From NCBI RefSeq assembly GCF_002286965.1, contig NZ_NSKD01000001.1, positions 558,001 to 622,000 on the forward strand: DNA of 64,000 nucleotides. The letters are read 5' to 3'. Below, piece by piece: positions 40,682-49,228 of this stretch; the first letter of the stretch is position 1; the number at the start of each line of letters is the position of its first letter. The stretch is from Halovibrio salipaludis (lineage in GTDB: Bacteria > Pseudomonadota > Gammaproteobacteria > Pseudomonadales > Oleiphilaceae). The position numbers and the translations under genes were made by a program. Below the pieces are notes generated by a model. It was not told the DNA's origin. It saw only the letters and a list, made by a program, of their open reading frames with translations, and did not search any database.

Positions 40682-41530
40682 TCAGTGGCGCTGGTGGGGG
40701 CCGAAGAGGGCCTCGATGTCGTCCTGGCCGAAGCGGTACTGCTGGTTGCAGAACTGGCAGTCGACGCTGATCTCGCCCTGTTCCGCCAGCAGGTCGTAGC
40801 ACTCCTGGGCGCCCAGTGTTTCCAGGGCGTTGGCGGTCCGCTCACGGCTGCAGTGGCAGTGGAAGAACACCGGTTCCTCGGGGTAGAGACTGATGGACTC
40901 CTCGTGGAAGAGCCGGTGCAGCAGGGTTTCAGGCGCCACGGAGAGCAGCTCCTGCTGGCCGGTGGTCTGGGCCAGGTGCGTCAGGCGGTTCCAGAGGTCG
41001 TCGTCCTCGGTGGTCTCGTAGCCGGGCATCTTCTGGAGCATCAGGCCGCCGGCGCGCTCATTGTCCGCGAACAGCAGGATCAGGGTGTCGAGCTGCTCCG
41101 AGCGGGTGAAGTAGTCCTGGAGGCATTCCTGGAGGGTGTCGGATTCCAGCGGCACGATGCCCTGGTAGCGCTGGCCCTGCTCAGGCTCGATGGTGATGAC
41201 GAGCTGGCCATGGCCGAGCTGCTCCCCGATGGAGCCGTGCTGGATGCTGTCTTCGGTGTGGATGAGCCCGCGCGCGCCGCGCTCATTGCTGCAGTCCGCC
41301 ATCAGCAGCGTGACCGGACCCTGGCCCTTGGCCTGGAGGCTGATGCGGCCCTTCATCTTGAGCACACCCCCGAGCAGCACCGCGGCGCTCAGGCTCTGTG
41401 CCAGCAGGTGCCGGGCGGGCTCGGGATAGTCACGGCCCTCAAGGGCGGTCTTGAGGGTGTCCTCGATCAGCACGAGCTCGCCACGGACCTCGCCCTCGTT
41501 GAAGACAAAACGCTGCAGGGTATCGGTCAT
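40682..41530 (-). CDS. hslO: Hsp33, redox-regulated chaperone
   Basis: 282 residues. The C-terminal zinc centre CHC (FFHCHCSRERT) plus CxxC (CQFCNQQYRF) is intact, as is the N-terminal domain (TLQRFVFNEGEVRGELVLIED). HOCl or peroxide with heat oxidises the Cys and turns it into a holdase. It lies 9 bp after hslR in a yrfG-hslR-hslO block. Confidence 0.95.
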   Translation of the reverse strand: MTDTLQRFVFNEGEVRGELVLIEDTLKTALEGRDYPEPARHLLAQSLSAAVLLGGVLKMKGRISLQAKGQGPVTLLMADCSNERGARGLIHTEDSIQHGSIGEQLGHGQLVITIEPEQGQRYQGIVPLESDTLQECLQDYFTRSEQLDTLILLFADNERAGGLMLQKMPGYETTEDDDLWNRLTHLAQTTGQQELLSVAPETLLHRLFHEESISLYPEEPVFFHCHCSRERTANALETLGAQECYDLLAEQGEISVDCQFCNQQYRFGQDDIEALFGPHQRH

Positions 41531-41539
41531 GTTGGCTCG

Positions 41540-41959
41540 CTAGTGGGACATCTGGTTTTTCACGCGCTGCAGTTCGCGGCGCTGTTTCTTGTTCGGGCGG
41601 CGTGCGGGCGGATGCTCGGCGGCGATCATCATGCGGCGGCGCCAGGCGTTGTCCTCGCGCTTCTCCTTACTGGCCTCGGTCTCGGTGTAGAGCATCTCGG
41701 CCTGGGGGGCGCTGCCACGCTTCTCGCTGAGTTCGTCGATGATGACTTCGAAGGTGGTGGAGCCTTTGTGCACTTCCACCTTCGCGCCCTGGGTCACGAA
41801 CTTGCCCGCCTTGGGGCGCTGCCCCTCGTAGCGGACCTTGCCGCCTTCAATGGCCTCGCGGGCCAGCGTGCGGGTCTTGAAGAAGCGCGCGGCCCAGAGC
41901 CATTTGTCGAGCCGAACGCGTGCGGAGCCGGAGTCGGATTGGTCGCCCTTTTTGCCCAT
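41540..41959 (-). CDS. hslR: Hsp15, ribosome-associated heat-shock protein (S4 domain)
   Basis: 139 residues from the ATG at 41959 (MGKKGDQSD). The S4 RNA-binding domain (VRLDKWLWAARFFKTRTLAREAIEGGKVRYEGQRPKAGKFV) is followed by a basic helical tail (RRRMMIAAEHPPARRPNKKQRREL). In E. coli it binds stalled 50S subunits with nascent chains. The upstream frame to 42049 is not family-like. Confidence 0.94.
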   Translation of the reverse strand: MGKKGDQSDSGSARVRLDKWLWAARFFKTRTLAREAIEGGKVRYEGQRPKAGKFVTQGAKVEVHKGSTTFEVIIDELSEKRGSAPQAEMLYTETEASKEKREDNAWRRRMMIAAEHPPARRPNKKQRRELQRVKNQMSH

Positions 41960-41963
41960 GGGG

Positions 41964-42638
41964 CTATTGTACCGCCTCGGGCGGCGTGATCGGAAGGAGC
42001 GTCTCGAAGCGTTCCAGCGCGGGCCAGCGGCCTCCCGGAATGGGGTCACGCTGGCTGTCCGGCTGGTGGATGCTCAGCAGGTGGCTGATGCCAAAGGCTT
42101 CCGCGGCGCTCAGGGCGGCGTGGCTATCGTCGATCAGGACGGTGGTTGCCGGGTCAAAGGGCTCGCTGGCATGCAGGGCCGGCCAGAACGCCGGATCTTC
42201 CTTGGGGCGACCGAAGCTGTGGGTGGTGTGGATGGCGTCCACCCACTGGTCCAGGCCGGTGCGTTCGCGCTTGAGGTCCAGTCCGCCACGGTGGGCGTTG
42301 GTGACGATCACGGTGCGGCAGTGGGACGCTTTCAGCGCGCGCAGGAAGGCCGGCGCGTCCGCCCGGTAGCGGATACGGTCCCCCACCTCGTGCTTGAGCT
42401 GGCTCACGTCCATGCCCAGGCGGTTGCTCCAGAAATCCAGGCAGTACCAGTCCAGTGAGCCTTTCAGGCTCTGGATGGTCTCATGGATTTCCCGGCTGGC
42501 CTGCGCCGGCTCAACCCCCCGGGTCTCCGCGTATCGGGCCGGGAGGTGGGTGAGCCAGAAGTACGTGTCGTAATGGAGGTCCAGAAGGGTACCGTCCATG
42601 TCGAGCAGGACGGTCTGGACGCGCTCCCAGTCAATCAT
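41964..42638 (-). CDS. yrfG: YrfG-type GMP/IMP nucleotidase, HAD superfamily
   Basis: 224 residues from the ATG at 42638, 8 bp inside the end of the upstream small gene. HAD motifs: VLLDMDGTLLDLHYDTYFW, VIVTNAHRGGLDLK, FGRPKEDPAFW, VLIDDSHAALSAAEAFG. In E. coli yrfG precedes hslR-hslO, as here, which supports the specific name. The long extension back to 42908 is out of family. Confidence 0.9.
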   Translation of the reverse strand: MIDWERVQTVLLDMDGTLLDLHYDTYFWLTHLPARYAETRGVEPAQASREIHETIQSLKGSLDWYCLDFWSNRLGMDVSQLKHEVGDRIRYRADAPAFLRALKASHCRTVIVTNAHRGGLDLKRERTGLDQWVDAIHTTHSFGRPKEDPAFWPALHASEPFDPATTVLIDDSHAALSAAEAFGISHLLSIHQPDSQRDPIPGGRWPALERFETLLPITPPEAVQ

Positions 42639-42963
42639 CGCCCTGGTTGACGACCTCGCTGGCATTGCGACCGGACTGGGTGCAGCCCAGGCAGCGTACG
42701 AAGGTAGCCTTGGCGGGGCCAACCACCAGGGTCTCGCCCACTTCATCGGCATTGCCGCCCAGTGCGGAGAACGGCAGCGTGACGGTATGCACGACACTGC
42801 CCACCACAGTAGCGCCCAGCAGCAGCGGGCGGGCGATGACGGCGTCACCAACCATGGCCAGGGCGGAGGGTTTCTCCTCAACGCGCTGGGCCTGGGCGGG
42901 ACCGGCAAACGCCATGAAACCGCTCAGGAAGGCAACGGTGATCAGTGTGCTCAGCTTTTTCAT
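42631..42963 (-). CDS. Small secreted or membrane-bound protein, unknown function
   Basis: 110 residues from the ATG at 42963 (MKKLSTLITVAFLSGFMAFAGPAQAQ), a clear signal peptide. The mature part has a Gly/Val-rich stretch (ARPLLLGATVVGSVVHTVTLPFSALGG) that may insert in a membrane, then CLGCTQSG near the end. It overlaps yrfG by 8 bp. Proteins like this occur beside similar genes in pseudomonads, sometimes labelled multidrug transporter without evidence; I assign no function. Confidence 0.72.
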   Translation of the reverse strand: MKKLSTLITVAFLSGFMAFAGPAQAQRVEEKPSALAMVGDAVIARPLLLGATVVGSVVHTVTLPFSALGGNADEVGETLVVGPAKATFVRCLGCTQSGRNASEVVNQGDD

Positions 42964-43033
42964 CGGGAGTCTCCGGGACTGTGTGATACTGCCTCCACTA
43001 TGGCCCAAATCCGCTTTTTTTCAAGCCCTGAAA

Positions 43034-43843
43034 TCAGCGCTGGCAGCGGACACAGAAAACCGTGCCACGCTGACCAATGACCCGGTGGCGCAGCGGCTGC
43101 CCGCAGTGGTGGCAGGGTTCCCCCTCGCGACCGTAGACGGCCAGTGACTGGCGGAAGTAACCGGGGTTGCCCTGGCTGTCCGTAAAGTCGCGCAGGGTGG
43201 TGCCGCCCAGCTCAATGGCCTTCGCCAGAACCTCGCGGATGGCCTCCGCCAGCCTGCGGTAGCGCGCCCGACCCACGCGGCCGGCCGGGCGCTGGGGGTG
43301 GATGCCGGCCATGAACAGGGCTTCGGAGGCGTAGATATTGCCCACGCCCACCACGATCGCTGCATCCATGATGAACGCCTTGACCGACGCCCGGCGCCCC
43401 CGGCTCAGCCGGTACAGGTGGTCGCCGTCAAAGTCCGGCCCCAGTGGCTCCGGGCCGAGCTTGGCAAGCAATGGGTGCTGTTCCGGGTCCGTGCTCCAGA
43501 GCCAGGCCCCGAAGCGGCGTGGGTCGTTGAACCGCAGAATGCGTTCCGCCAGGGGTATCTCCACATGGTCATGGGGTCGACGGGGTTCCTCCGGTGGGCT
43601 CAGGCGCAGGCTGCCGGACATGCCCAGGTGTACCAGGGCGGTGCCGCGTGCGTTGCGCAGGAGCAGGTACTTGGCGCGCCGGCCCACCGCGGTGATGGGC
43701 GTGCCGGTCAGCTGATCCGGTAAGTCCGCCGGAATCGGCCAGCGCAGGGACGGGTTGTGGATACGCACCTCTGGGGGCGTCACACCCTCCAGCCAGGGAG
43801 CGACACCGCGCCGGGTGGTTTCGACTTCGGGCAGTTCCGGCAT
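43034..43843 (-). CDS. mutM: Formamidopyrimidine-DNA glycosylase (Fpg)
   Basis: 269 residues. [20 protein letters not shown] supplies the catalytic N-terminal Pro and Glu. The helix-two-turn-helix is followed by a C-terminal zinc finger ([26 protein letters not shown]). It removes 8-oxoguanine and FapyG and cuts the AP site. rsmD lies 3 bp upstream. Confidence 0.96.
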   Translation of the reverse strand: MPELPEVETTRRGVAPWLEGVTPPEVRIHNPSLRWPIPADLPDQLTGTPITAVGRRAKYLLLRNARGTALVHLGMSGSLRLSPPEEPRRPHDHVEIPLAERILRFNDPRRFGAWLWSTDPEQHPLLAKLGPEPLGPDFDGDHLYRLSRGRRASVKAFIMDAAIVVGVGNIYASEALFMAGIHPQRPAGRVGRARYRRLAEAIREVLAKAIELGGTTLRDFTDSQGNPGYFRQSLAVYGREGEPCHHCGQPLRHRVIGQRGTVFCVRCQR

Positions 43844-43846
43844 GGG

Positions 43847-44437
43847 TCAGGCCACCTCGAACAGGCTGTAGGCAACCTGGCCCGCCTGCTTGCGCCGGGC
43901 CAGAGTCCAGTCCGGCGGCACAGAGGGTTCGTGGTCGCTTTCGTGTTCCACATAGACGCGGGCATTGTCCGCGAGCAGGCCGGAGGCTGCCAGGGCCTGA
44001 CAGACCGGTTCGACCAGGCCGGCCCGGAAGGGCGGGTCCATGAACACAATCCGGCAGGGCCTGGTTTGTTCCGGCGTCCTGAGCCAGTTCAGGACGTCCT
44101 GCCTGGTCACGGACCCTCCGCGTGCCTCGAGGGTGGCCAGGTTCTGATGGAGCGCACGGCTCAGGTCGGCGCTCTGCTCCACAAAGGTCACGCTCTCTGC
44201 CCCGCGTGACAGGGCCTCCAGCCCAAGGGCCCCGCTGCCGGCGAACAGGTCCAGGCAGTGGCTGCCCGGCAGGACCGGCATGAGCCAGTTGAACAGGGTC
44301 TCGCGCACCCGGTCCGGCGTGGGGCGGACGCCGTCCACGGCAGGGAAGGTGAGTGTGCGGCGGCGCCATTCACCGCCGATCAGGCGGACCTGGCCCTGGT
44401 CGTTACGCCGGCCCCGGCGCTGGTTGCGTGATGCCAT
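43847..44437 (-). CDS. rsmD: RsmD, 16S rRNA guanine-966 N2-methyltransferase
   Basis: 196 residues from the ATG at 44437. VRLIGGEWRRRTLTFP is the RsmD N-terminal signature; SAM motif LDLFAGSGALGLEALSRGA and the catalytic IVFMDPPFRAGL are present. It methylates G966 of 16S rRNA. Divergent from ftsY over 124 bp, the classic rsmD//ftsY layout. Confidence 0.95.
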   Translation of the reverse strand: MASRNQRRGRRNDQGQVRLIGGEWRRRTLTFPAVDGVRPTPDRVRETLFNWLMPVLPGSHCLDLFAGSGALGLEALSRGAESVTFVEQSADLSRALHQNLATLEARGGSVTRQDVLNWLRTPEQTRPCRIVFMDPPFRAGLVEPVCQALAASGLLADNARVYVEHESDHEPSVPPDWTLARRKQAGQVAYSLFEVA

Positions 44438-44561
44438 GCTGTGTTCGCTTTTTGGACGGCCCTGTTGCGGGCCGGTAGAATAACCCGCCTTGACCGCGCC
44501 CGACCAGTTTCCCTGATGGTCGGCCAATGGCACCGATGAACCATGGGCAGGATTGAACGCC

Positions 44562-45719
44562 ATGAACGCAGAACTGATTTTCAACGCCCTCTTCGTGCTT
44601 CTTGTCGCCTGGTTTGTGGTGGACCTGGTGCGAAGCCGGCAGCAGATCCCGAAGCCGCCCAGGCCGCCTGAACGCCAGCAACGGGAGTCAGCGGCAGAAG
44701 CGCCGGCTCAGGCCCCCGAGGCGGAAGCACCTGCGGAGCCGGCACCTGCTGAGGCTGAACCGGCCCCTGCTCCCGAACCGGAACCCGAGGAGCCGGTCAG
44801 CTTCTTCCAGCGCATGCGCGAGGGCCTGGGCCGTACCCGTGGCCAGCTGGCGGATGGCCTGGCCGGCCTGTTTGCCAGCAACAAGAAGATCGACCGGGAC
44901 CTGCTCGAGGAGATCGAGAACCTGCTGCTCACCGCCGACGTGGGGATGACGGCGACCACCGAGATCATCGACAGCCTCACGGAAAAGCTTGAACGCAGCG
45001 AACTCAGGGATTCGGACGCGCTCTTCCAGGCCCTGCGCGAGGAACTGCACGGCATTCTGGAGCCCTGCACCACGCCGCTGGAGCCGGAGACGGAGAACAA
45101 GCCTTTCGTGATCCTGATGGTGGGCGTGAATGGTGTGGGCAAGACCACCACCATCGGCAAGCTGGCACAGCGCTACCAGAGGGATGGCAAGAGTGTGATG
45201 CTGGCGGCCGGTGACACCTTCCGTGCCGCCGCCGTGGAGCAGCTCCAGGTCTGGGGCGAGCGCAATAATGTGCCGGTGGTGGCCCAGCACACCGGCTCCG
45301 ACAGCGCCTCTGTCATCTATGACGCCCTGGAGTCCGCCCAGTCCAAGGGGACGGATGTGCTGATCGCCGATACCGCCGGCCGGCTCCAGAACAAGGACAA
45401 CCTGATGAACGAGCTGGCCAAGGTCGTTCGGGTGATGAAGAAACTCGACCCCGAGGCACCGCACGAGATCATGCTGGTGCTGGATGCGGGCACCGGCCAG
45501 AACGCGCTCAGCCAGGCCCAGACGTTCCAGGAGGCTGTGGGCGTGAGCGGTGTGACCCTGACCAAGCTCGACGGCACCGCCAAGGGTGGCATCATCTTCG
45601 CCATTGCGCGCCAGCTGGGACTGCCGATACGCTACATCGGCGTGGGTGAGACGGCCGACGACCTGCGCCCCTTCGCCGCGGACGAGTTTGTACAGGCCCT
45701 GTTTGACGGCCGGGAATGA
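44562..45719 (+). CDS. ftsY: FtsY, signal-recognition-particle receptor
   Basis: 385 residues. The ATG at 44562 (MNAELIFNALFVLLVAWF) is chosen over an in-frame TTG at 44553. The N-terminal hydrophobic stretch (about 4-22) looks like a membrane helix, followed by an acidic Pro/Ala/Glu linker (about 30-80). NG domain: GVNGVGKTTTIGKLAQRY, DTFRAAAVEQL, DTAGRLQNKDNLMNEL, TKLDGTAKGG. It docks SRP-ribosome complexes at SecYEG. First of the ftsYEX-rpoH block. Confidence 0.95.
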   Translation: MNAELIFNALFVLLVAWFVVDLVRSRQQIPKPPRPPERQQRESAAEAPAQAPEAEAPAEPAPAEAEPAPAPEPEPEEPVSFFQRMREGLGRTRGQLADGLAGLFASNKKIDRDLLEEIENLLLTADVGMTATTEIIDSLTEKLERSELRDSDALFQALREELHGILEPCTTPLEPETENKPFVILMVGVNGVGKTTTIGKLAQRYQRDGKSVMLAAGDTFRAAAVEQLQVWGERNNVPVVAQHTGSDSASVIYDALESAQSKGTDVLIADTAGRLQNKDNLMNELAKVVRVMKKLDPEAPHEIMLVLDAGTGQNALSQAQTFQEAVGVSGVTLTKLDGTAKGGIIFAIARQLGLPIRYIGVGETADDLRPFAADEFVQALFDGRE

Positions 45720-45744
45720 TCCGGCTCCCGGAAGATGAGGCGCG

Positions 45745-46434
45745 ATGATTGAATTCCGCCAGGTAACCAAGCGCTATGAGCAGCAGTTCACGGCGCTGCG
45801 GGGTGTGAGCTTCGCGCTCGGGCGCGGTGAAATGGCGTTTCTCACCGGCCATTCCGGCGCCGGCAAGAGCACCCTGCTCAAGCTCATCATGCTGATGGAG
45901 CGCGCCACCGCCGGCCAGGTCCTGGTGGGCGGCCAGGCGCTGGAAAAGACCCCGCGCCGGCGCATTCCCTATATCCGCCGCCATATCGGGGTTGTCTTCC
46001 AGGATCACCAGCTGCTTTTTGACCGTACCGTCTTCGATAACGTGGCCATGCCCCTGCAGGTGACGGGCGTGCCGCCTAACGAGATTGGCCGGCGTGTGCG
46101 GGCGGCGTTGGATAAGGTTGGCCTGCTGAAAAAGGAACAGCTCAATCCCATCAGCCTCTCTGGCGGCGAGCAGCAGCGTGTGGGCATTGCCCGGGCGGTG
46201 GTGAACAAGCCGCCACTGCTGCTGGCGGACGAACCGACGGGGAACCTGGATCCGGCCCTTTCTTCCGAGATCATGGACCTGTTCCGGGAGTTCAGTCGGG
46301 TGGGCGTCTGCGTGATGGTGGCGACCCATGATATCGGTCTGATCGAGACCATGGCTCAGCGCACCCTGGAGCTCTCACAGGGGGAGCTGGTTCATGACGG
46401 TCTGCCGGCGGCACTGGAGACCGGGCATGGCTGA
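45745..46434 (+). CDS. ftsE: FtsE, cell-division ABC-type ATPase
   Basis: 229 residues. Walker A GHSGAGKSTLLKLI, signature LSGGEQQRVGIARAVV, Walker B LLLADEPTGNLDP, His switch ATHDIG: a full FtsE. With FtsX it regulates septal peptidoglycan hydrolases rather than transport. It overlaps ftsX by 8 bp. Confidence 0.95.
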   Translation: MIEFRQVTKRYEQQFTALRGVSFALGRGEMAFLTGHSGAGKSTLLKLIMLMERATAGQVLVGGQALEKTPRRRIPYIRRHIGVVFQDHQLLFDRTVFDNVAMPLQVTGVPPNEIGRRVRAALDKVGLLKKEQLNPISLSGGEQQRVGIARAVVNKPPLLLADEPTGNLDPALSSEIMDLFREFSRVGVCVMVATHDIGLIETMAQRTLELSQGELVHDGLPAALETGHG

Positions 46435-47407
46435 AGCACGCCAGCAGACCACCCGTGGCGCGGCCAGCGCCCAGACACCCTGGCGGGACCAGCTCCGCAG
46501 CTGGTTCAGCCACCACCGGCGCTCAGCGCACGACAGCGCCCTGCGCCTGCGTAATGCACCGCTTTCCAGCCTTATGACGGGGCTGGTCATGGGCATTGCG
46601 CTGGCTCTGCCCACGGCCCTGTTCCTGATCATGGCCAGCATCCAGCAGATTGGTGGCGGTTGGGAGCAGGCCGGTCGCCTGAGTGTCTATCTCACCCCGG
46701 ACACCGGCATAGAGCGGGCGGAGGCGCTGGCCGACCGCTGGATTGAGAACGCTGCGGTGGGTGATGTGACGGTCATCCCGAGGGATGAGGCCATGGAGAC
46801 CATGCGCTCCAGCGAAGGACTCAGCGGCACGCTGGACTTTCTGGATGGGAATCCGCTGCCGCACACCCTGGTGCTGACGCCGGACCCGGCCTACCGGGAA
46901 GCCGCTGCCCTGGAGGACCTGGCGGAACGCCTGCGCCAGGCGGACGGAGTGGACGAGGTGAAGCTGGACCTGGCCTGGTTGCAGCGTCTCAACGCCATGG
47001 CGAAGGTGCTCGGCCGGGCCACCCAGGCGCTGGCGCTGCTGCTCGTGGTGGGCGTGGTGCTGGTTATTGCCAATACCGTCCGCCTGGCGATCGAGAGCCG
47101 CCGTCGCGAGATCATCGTGGCACGCCTGGTGGGAGGCACGGACAGTTTCGTGCGCCGGCCCTTCCTCTACACCGGTCTCTGGTACGGCGCCCTGGGTGGG
47201 CTGCTGGCATGGTGGCTGGTGGAAGTGGCATTCTGGTGGCTGAGCGGCCCGGTTGGCCGCCTGGCGGAGCTCTACAACAGTGGGTTTGAACTCCAGAGGC
47301 CGGGCATTGATGAAGTGGTTCTTCTGCTCGGCTGCGCTGTTGTGTTGGGATGGCTCGGGGCCTGGTGGGCGGTGCATCGCCACCTTCGGGCCGTGGAGCC
47401 GGAATGA
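46427..47407 (+). CDS. ftsX: FtsX, cell-division membrane protein
   Basis: 326 residues from the ATG at 46427. Cytosolic Arg-rich N-terminus, TM1 near 50-72, a periplasmic domain (about 75-195) with LSGTLDFLDGNPLPHTLVLTP, then three C-terminal helices. LVGGTDSFVRRPFLYTGL matches the FtsX permease core. Works with FtsE. Confidence 0.93.
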   Translation: MAEARQQTTRGAASAQTPWRDQLRSWFSHHRRSAHDSALRLRNAPLSSLMTGLVMGIALALPTALFLIMASIQQIGGGWEQAGRLSVYLTPDTGIERAEALADRWIENAAVGDVTVIPRDEAMETMRSSEGLSGTLDFLDGNPLPHTLVLTPDPAYREAAALEDLAERLRQADGVDEVKLDLAWLQRLNAMAKVLGRATQALALLLVVGVVLVIANTVRLAIESRRREIIVARLVGGTDSFVRRPFLYTGLWYGALGGLLAWWLVEVAFWWLSGPVGRLAELYNSGFELQRPGIDEVVLLLGCAVVLGWLGAWWAVHRHLRAVEPE

Positions 47408-47444
47408 TCCCCTGTCCGGGATAGTCCGTATGGACATACAGGGC

Positions 47445-47472
47445 TTGAAAACGCAATAAATGATCATATATT
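47445..47472 (+). promoter_or_regulatory. Sigma70-like promoter of rpoH
   Basis: TTGAAA, 16-nt spacer, TATATT, about 47 bp before the rpoH ATG, in an AT-rich gap after ftsX. One of the cleanest promoter matches in the window. No sigma-32 or sigma-E consensus was recognised. Confidence 0.72.
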
Positions 47473-47518
47473 GGATTCAGACTCTTTGTCGGGAGACAAT
47501 GAACAGAGGGGGAGCACC

Positions 47519-48373
47519 ATGGGTACAGAACTTCAGCTCAGCCACAATCTGGTGCCAGGTGCCAATCTGGAGAGCTACATCCAGACTGTGAGCCAGATTC
47601 CGGTTCTGAGTGTGGATGAGGAACAGAACCTGGCCCAGCGTTTCCAGGAGCACGGGGATATCGAAGCCGCACGGCAGATGGTGCTGTCGCATCTGCGGTT
47701 TGTGGTTCACATTGCACGCAGCTATTCCGGGTATGGCCTGGCCCAGGCGGACCTGATCCAGGAGGGCAACGTTGGCCTGATGAAGGCGGTCAAGCGCTTT
47801 GATCCGGGCTATGGCGTGCGCCTGGTGTCCTTCGCCGTGCACTGGATCAAGGCTGAAATCCACGAGTTCATCCTGCGCAACTGGCGCATCGTGAAAGTGG
47901 CCACCACCAAGGCCCAGCGGAAGCTGTTCTTCAACCTGCGCAGCTCCAAGAAGCGCCTGGCCTGGCTCAACAACGACGAGACCGAGGCCGTGGCGAAGGA
48001 TCTGGGCGTTGAGCCGAAGGTTGTCCGTGAGATGGAAGGCCGTATGGCCTCCCACGATATGGCTTTTGATGCGCCGACGGACGACGATGATGAAACTGGC
48101 TGGCAGGCGCCGGTGCACTATCTGGACGATAAGCGCCAGGACCCTGCCACTCAGCTGGAGCAGGCCGACTGGAGTCAGGACTCCAGTGAACGGCTTGGTC
48201 ACGCTCTGTCGGCACTGGACGAGCGCAGCCAGGATATCCTGCGCCGGCGCTGGCTTGGTGAGAACAAGGCCACCCTGCATGAGCTGGCCGATGAGTATGG
48301 CGTTTCCGCCGAAAGGATCCGCCAGCTTGAGAAAAACGCCATGAAGAAGATCCGCACCAGCATGGTGGCCTGA
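47519..48373 (+). CDS. rpoH: RpoH, heat-shock sigma factor (sigma-32)
   Basis: 284 residues from the ATG at 47519 with GGGGGAG upstream. Sigma region 2: [36 protein letters not shown]; the RpoH box [15 protein letters not shown] is present; region 4: [27 protein letters not shown]. It directs transcription of chaperone and protease genes, and in this cell perhaps hslO/hslR. Ends at a strong terminator. Confidence 0.96.
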   Translation: MGTELQLSHNLVPGANLESYIQTVSQIPVLSVDEEQNLAQRFQEHGDIEAARQMVLSHLRFVVHIARSYSGYGLAQADLIQEGNVGLMKAVKRFDPGYGVRLVSFAVHWIKAEIHEFILRNWRIVKVATTKAQRKLFFNLRSSKKRLAWLNNDETEAVAKDLGVEPKVVREMEGRMASHDMAFDAPTDDDDETGWQAPVHYLDDKRQDPATQLEQADWSQDSSERLGHALSALDERSQDILRRRWLGENKATLHELADEYGVSAERIRQLEKNAMKKIRTSMVA

Positions 48374-48402
48374 ACGCCGCCGTCAGTCGCGCATCTGTTG
48401 GG

Positions 48403-48430
48403 AAAAGCCGCTCCTCCGGGAGCGGCTTTT
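48403..48430 (+). terminator. rpoH terminator
   Basis: AAAAGCCGCTCC and GGAGCGGCTTTT form a 12-bp stem with a four-base loop, followed by CTGTTT. It closes the ftsYEX-rpoH block. Confidence 0.92.
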
Positions 48431-48547
48431 CTGTTTGGGGCCTATCAGCCTTAAAACATGGTAACTTTGCCGGAAAGGTGCCTCGCCCGTAACCTGCTGG
48501 CGATCTGTTAATGTTTTTCATGGCCTTTTGAAAAGGGGGATTTCGGG

Positions 48548-49228
48548 GTGCGTGTACTGGTGATTGAAGACGATCAGGATGTGGCGGACTATCTGAACAA
48601 GGGGCTCCGCGAGAGCGACTATGTGGTCGACCATGCCACCGACGGCAAGGAAGGCATGACCATGGCAGCGTCGGGGGACTACGACGTGATGATCATCGAC
48701 CGGATGCTGCCGGGAATGGATGGGCTCAACATCATCAAGACCATCCGTGCCACCGGCAACCAGACCCCGGTGCTGATCCTGAGTGCACTGGGTGATGTGG
48801 ACGCCCGGGTGGAAGGACTGCGTGGCGGCGGTGATGACTACCTCACCAAGCCGTTCTCCTTCACTGAGCTGCTGGCTCGGTTGGATGTACTCGCGCGGCG
48901 GGCCCGCAGCGGCGGTGAGACTGAAACGGTGCTGAAAGTGGCGGACCTGGAGATGGACCTGCTGGCGAGGACCGTCAAGCGCAACGGCATCAACATCGAC
49001 GTCCAGCCCCGCGAGTTCCGGCTGCTGGAATACCTGATGCGCCATGCCGATCAGGTGGTGACCCGCACCATGCTGTTGGAGAAGGTCTGGGATTACCACT
49101 TCGATCCGCAGACCAACGTCATTGACGTGCACATCAGCCGCCTGCGTTCCAAGATCGACAAGGGGTTCGAGAAACCGTTGCTGCAGACCATCCGTGGCGC
49201 CGGGTACATGCTTCGTGACGATACTTAG
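48548..49228 (+). CDS. OmpR/PhoB-family response regulator
   Basis: 226 residues with a GTG start after an AAGGGGGA ribosome site. Receiver: VLVIEDDQDVADYL, VMIIDRMLPGMDGLN, LILSAL, YLTKPFSFTELLARL. C-terminal winged helix: NIDVQPREFRLLEYLMRHADQVVTRTMLLEKVWDYHFDPQTNVIDVHISRLRSKID. It resembles CzcR/QseB-type regulators, but the signal is unknown. Overlaps the kinase gene by 14 bp. Confidence 0.94.
   Translation: MRVLVIEDDQDVADYLNKGLRESDYVVDHATDGKEGMTMAASGDYDVMIIDRMLPGMDGLNIIKTIRATGNQTPVLILSALGDVDARVEGLRGGGDDYLTKPFSFTELLARLDVLARRARSGGETETVLKVADLEMDLLARTVKRNGINIDVQPREFRLLEYLMRHADQVVTRTMLLEKVWDYHFDPQTNVIDVHISRLRSKIDKGFEKPLLQTIRGAGYMLRDDT

Noticed and set aside
44688-45770. Minus-strand frame across ftsY
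   Set aside because: Shadow of the FtsY GTPase; composition (Gly/Leu/Val/His runs) is typical of antisense GC-rich codons.
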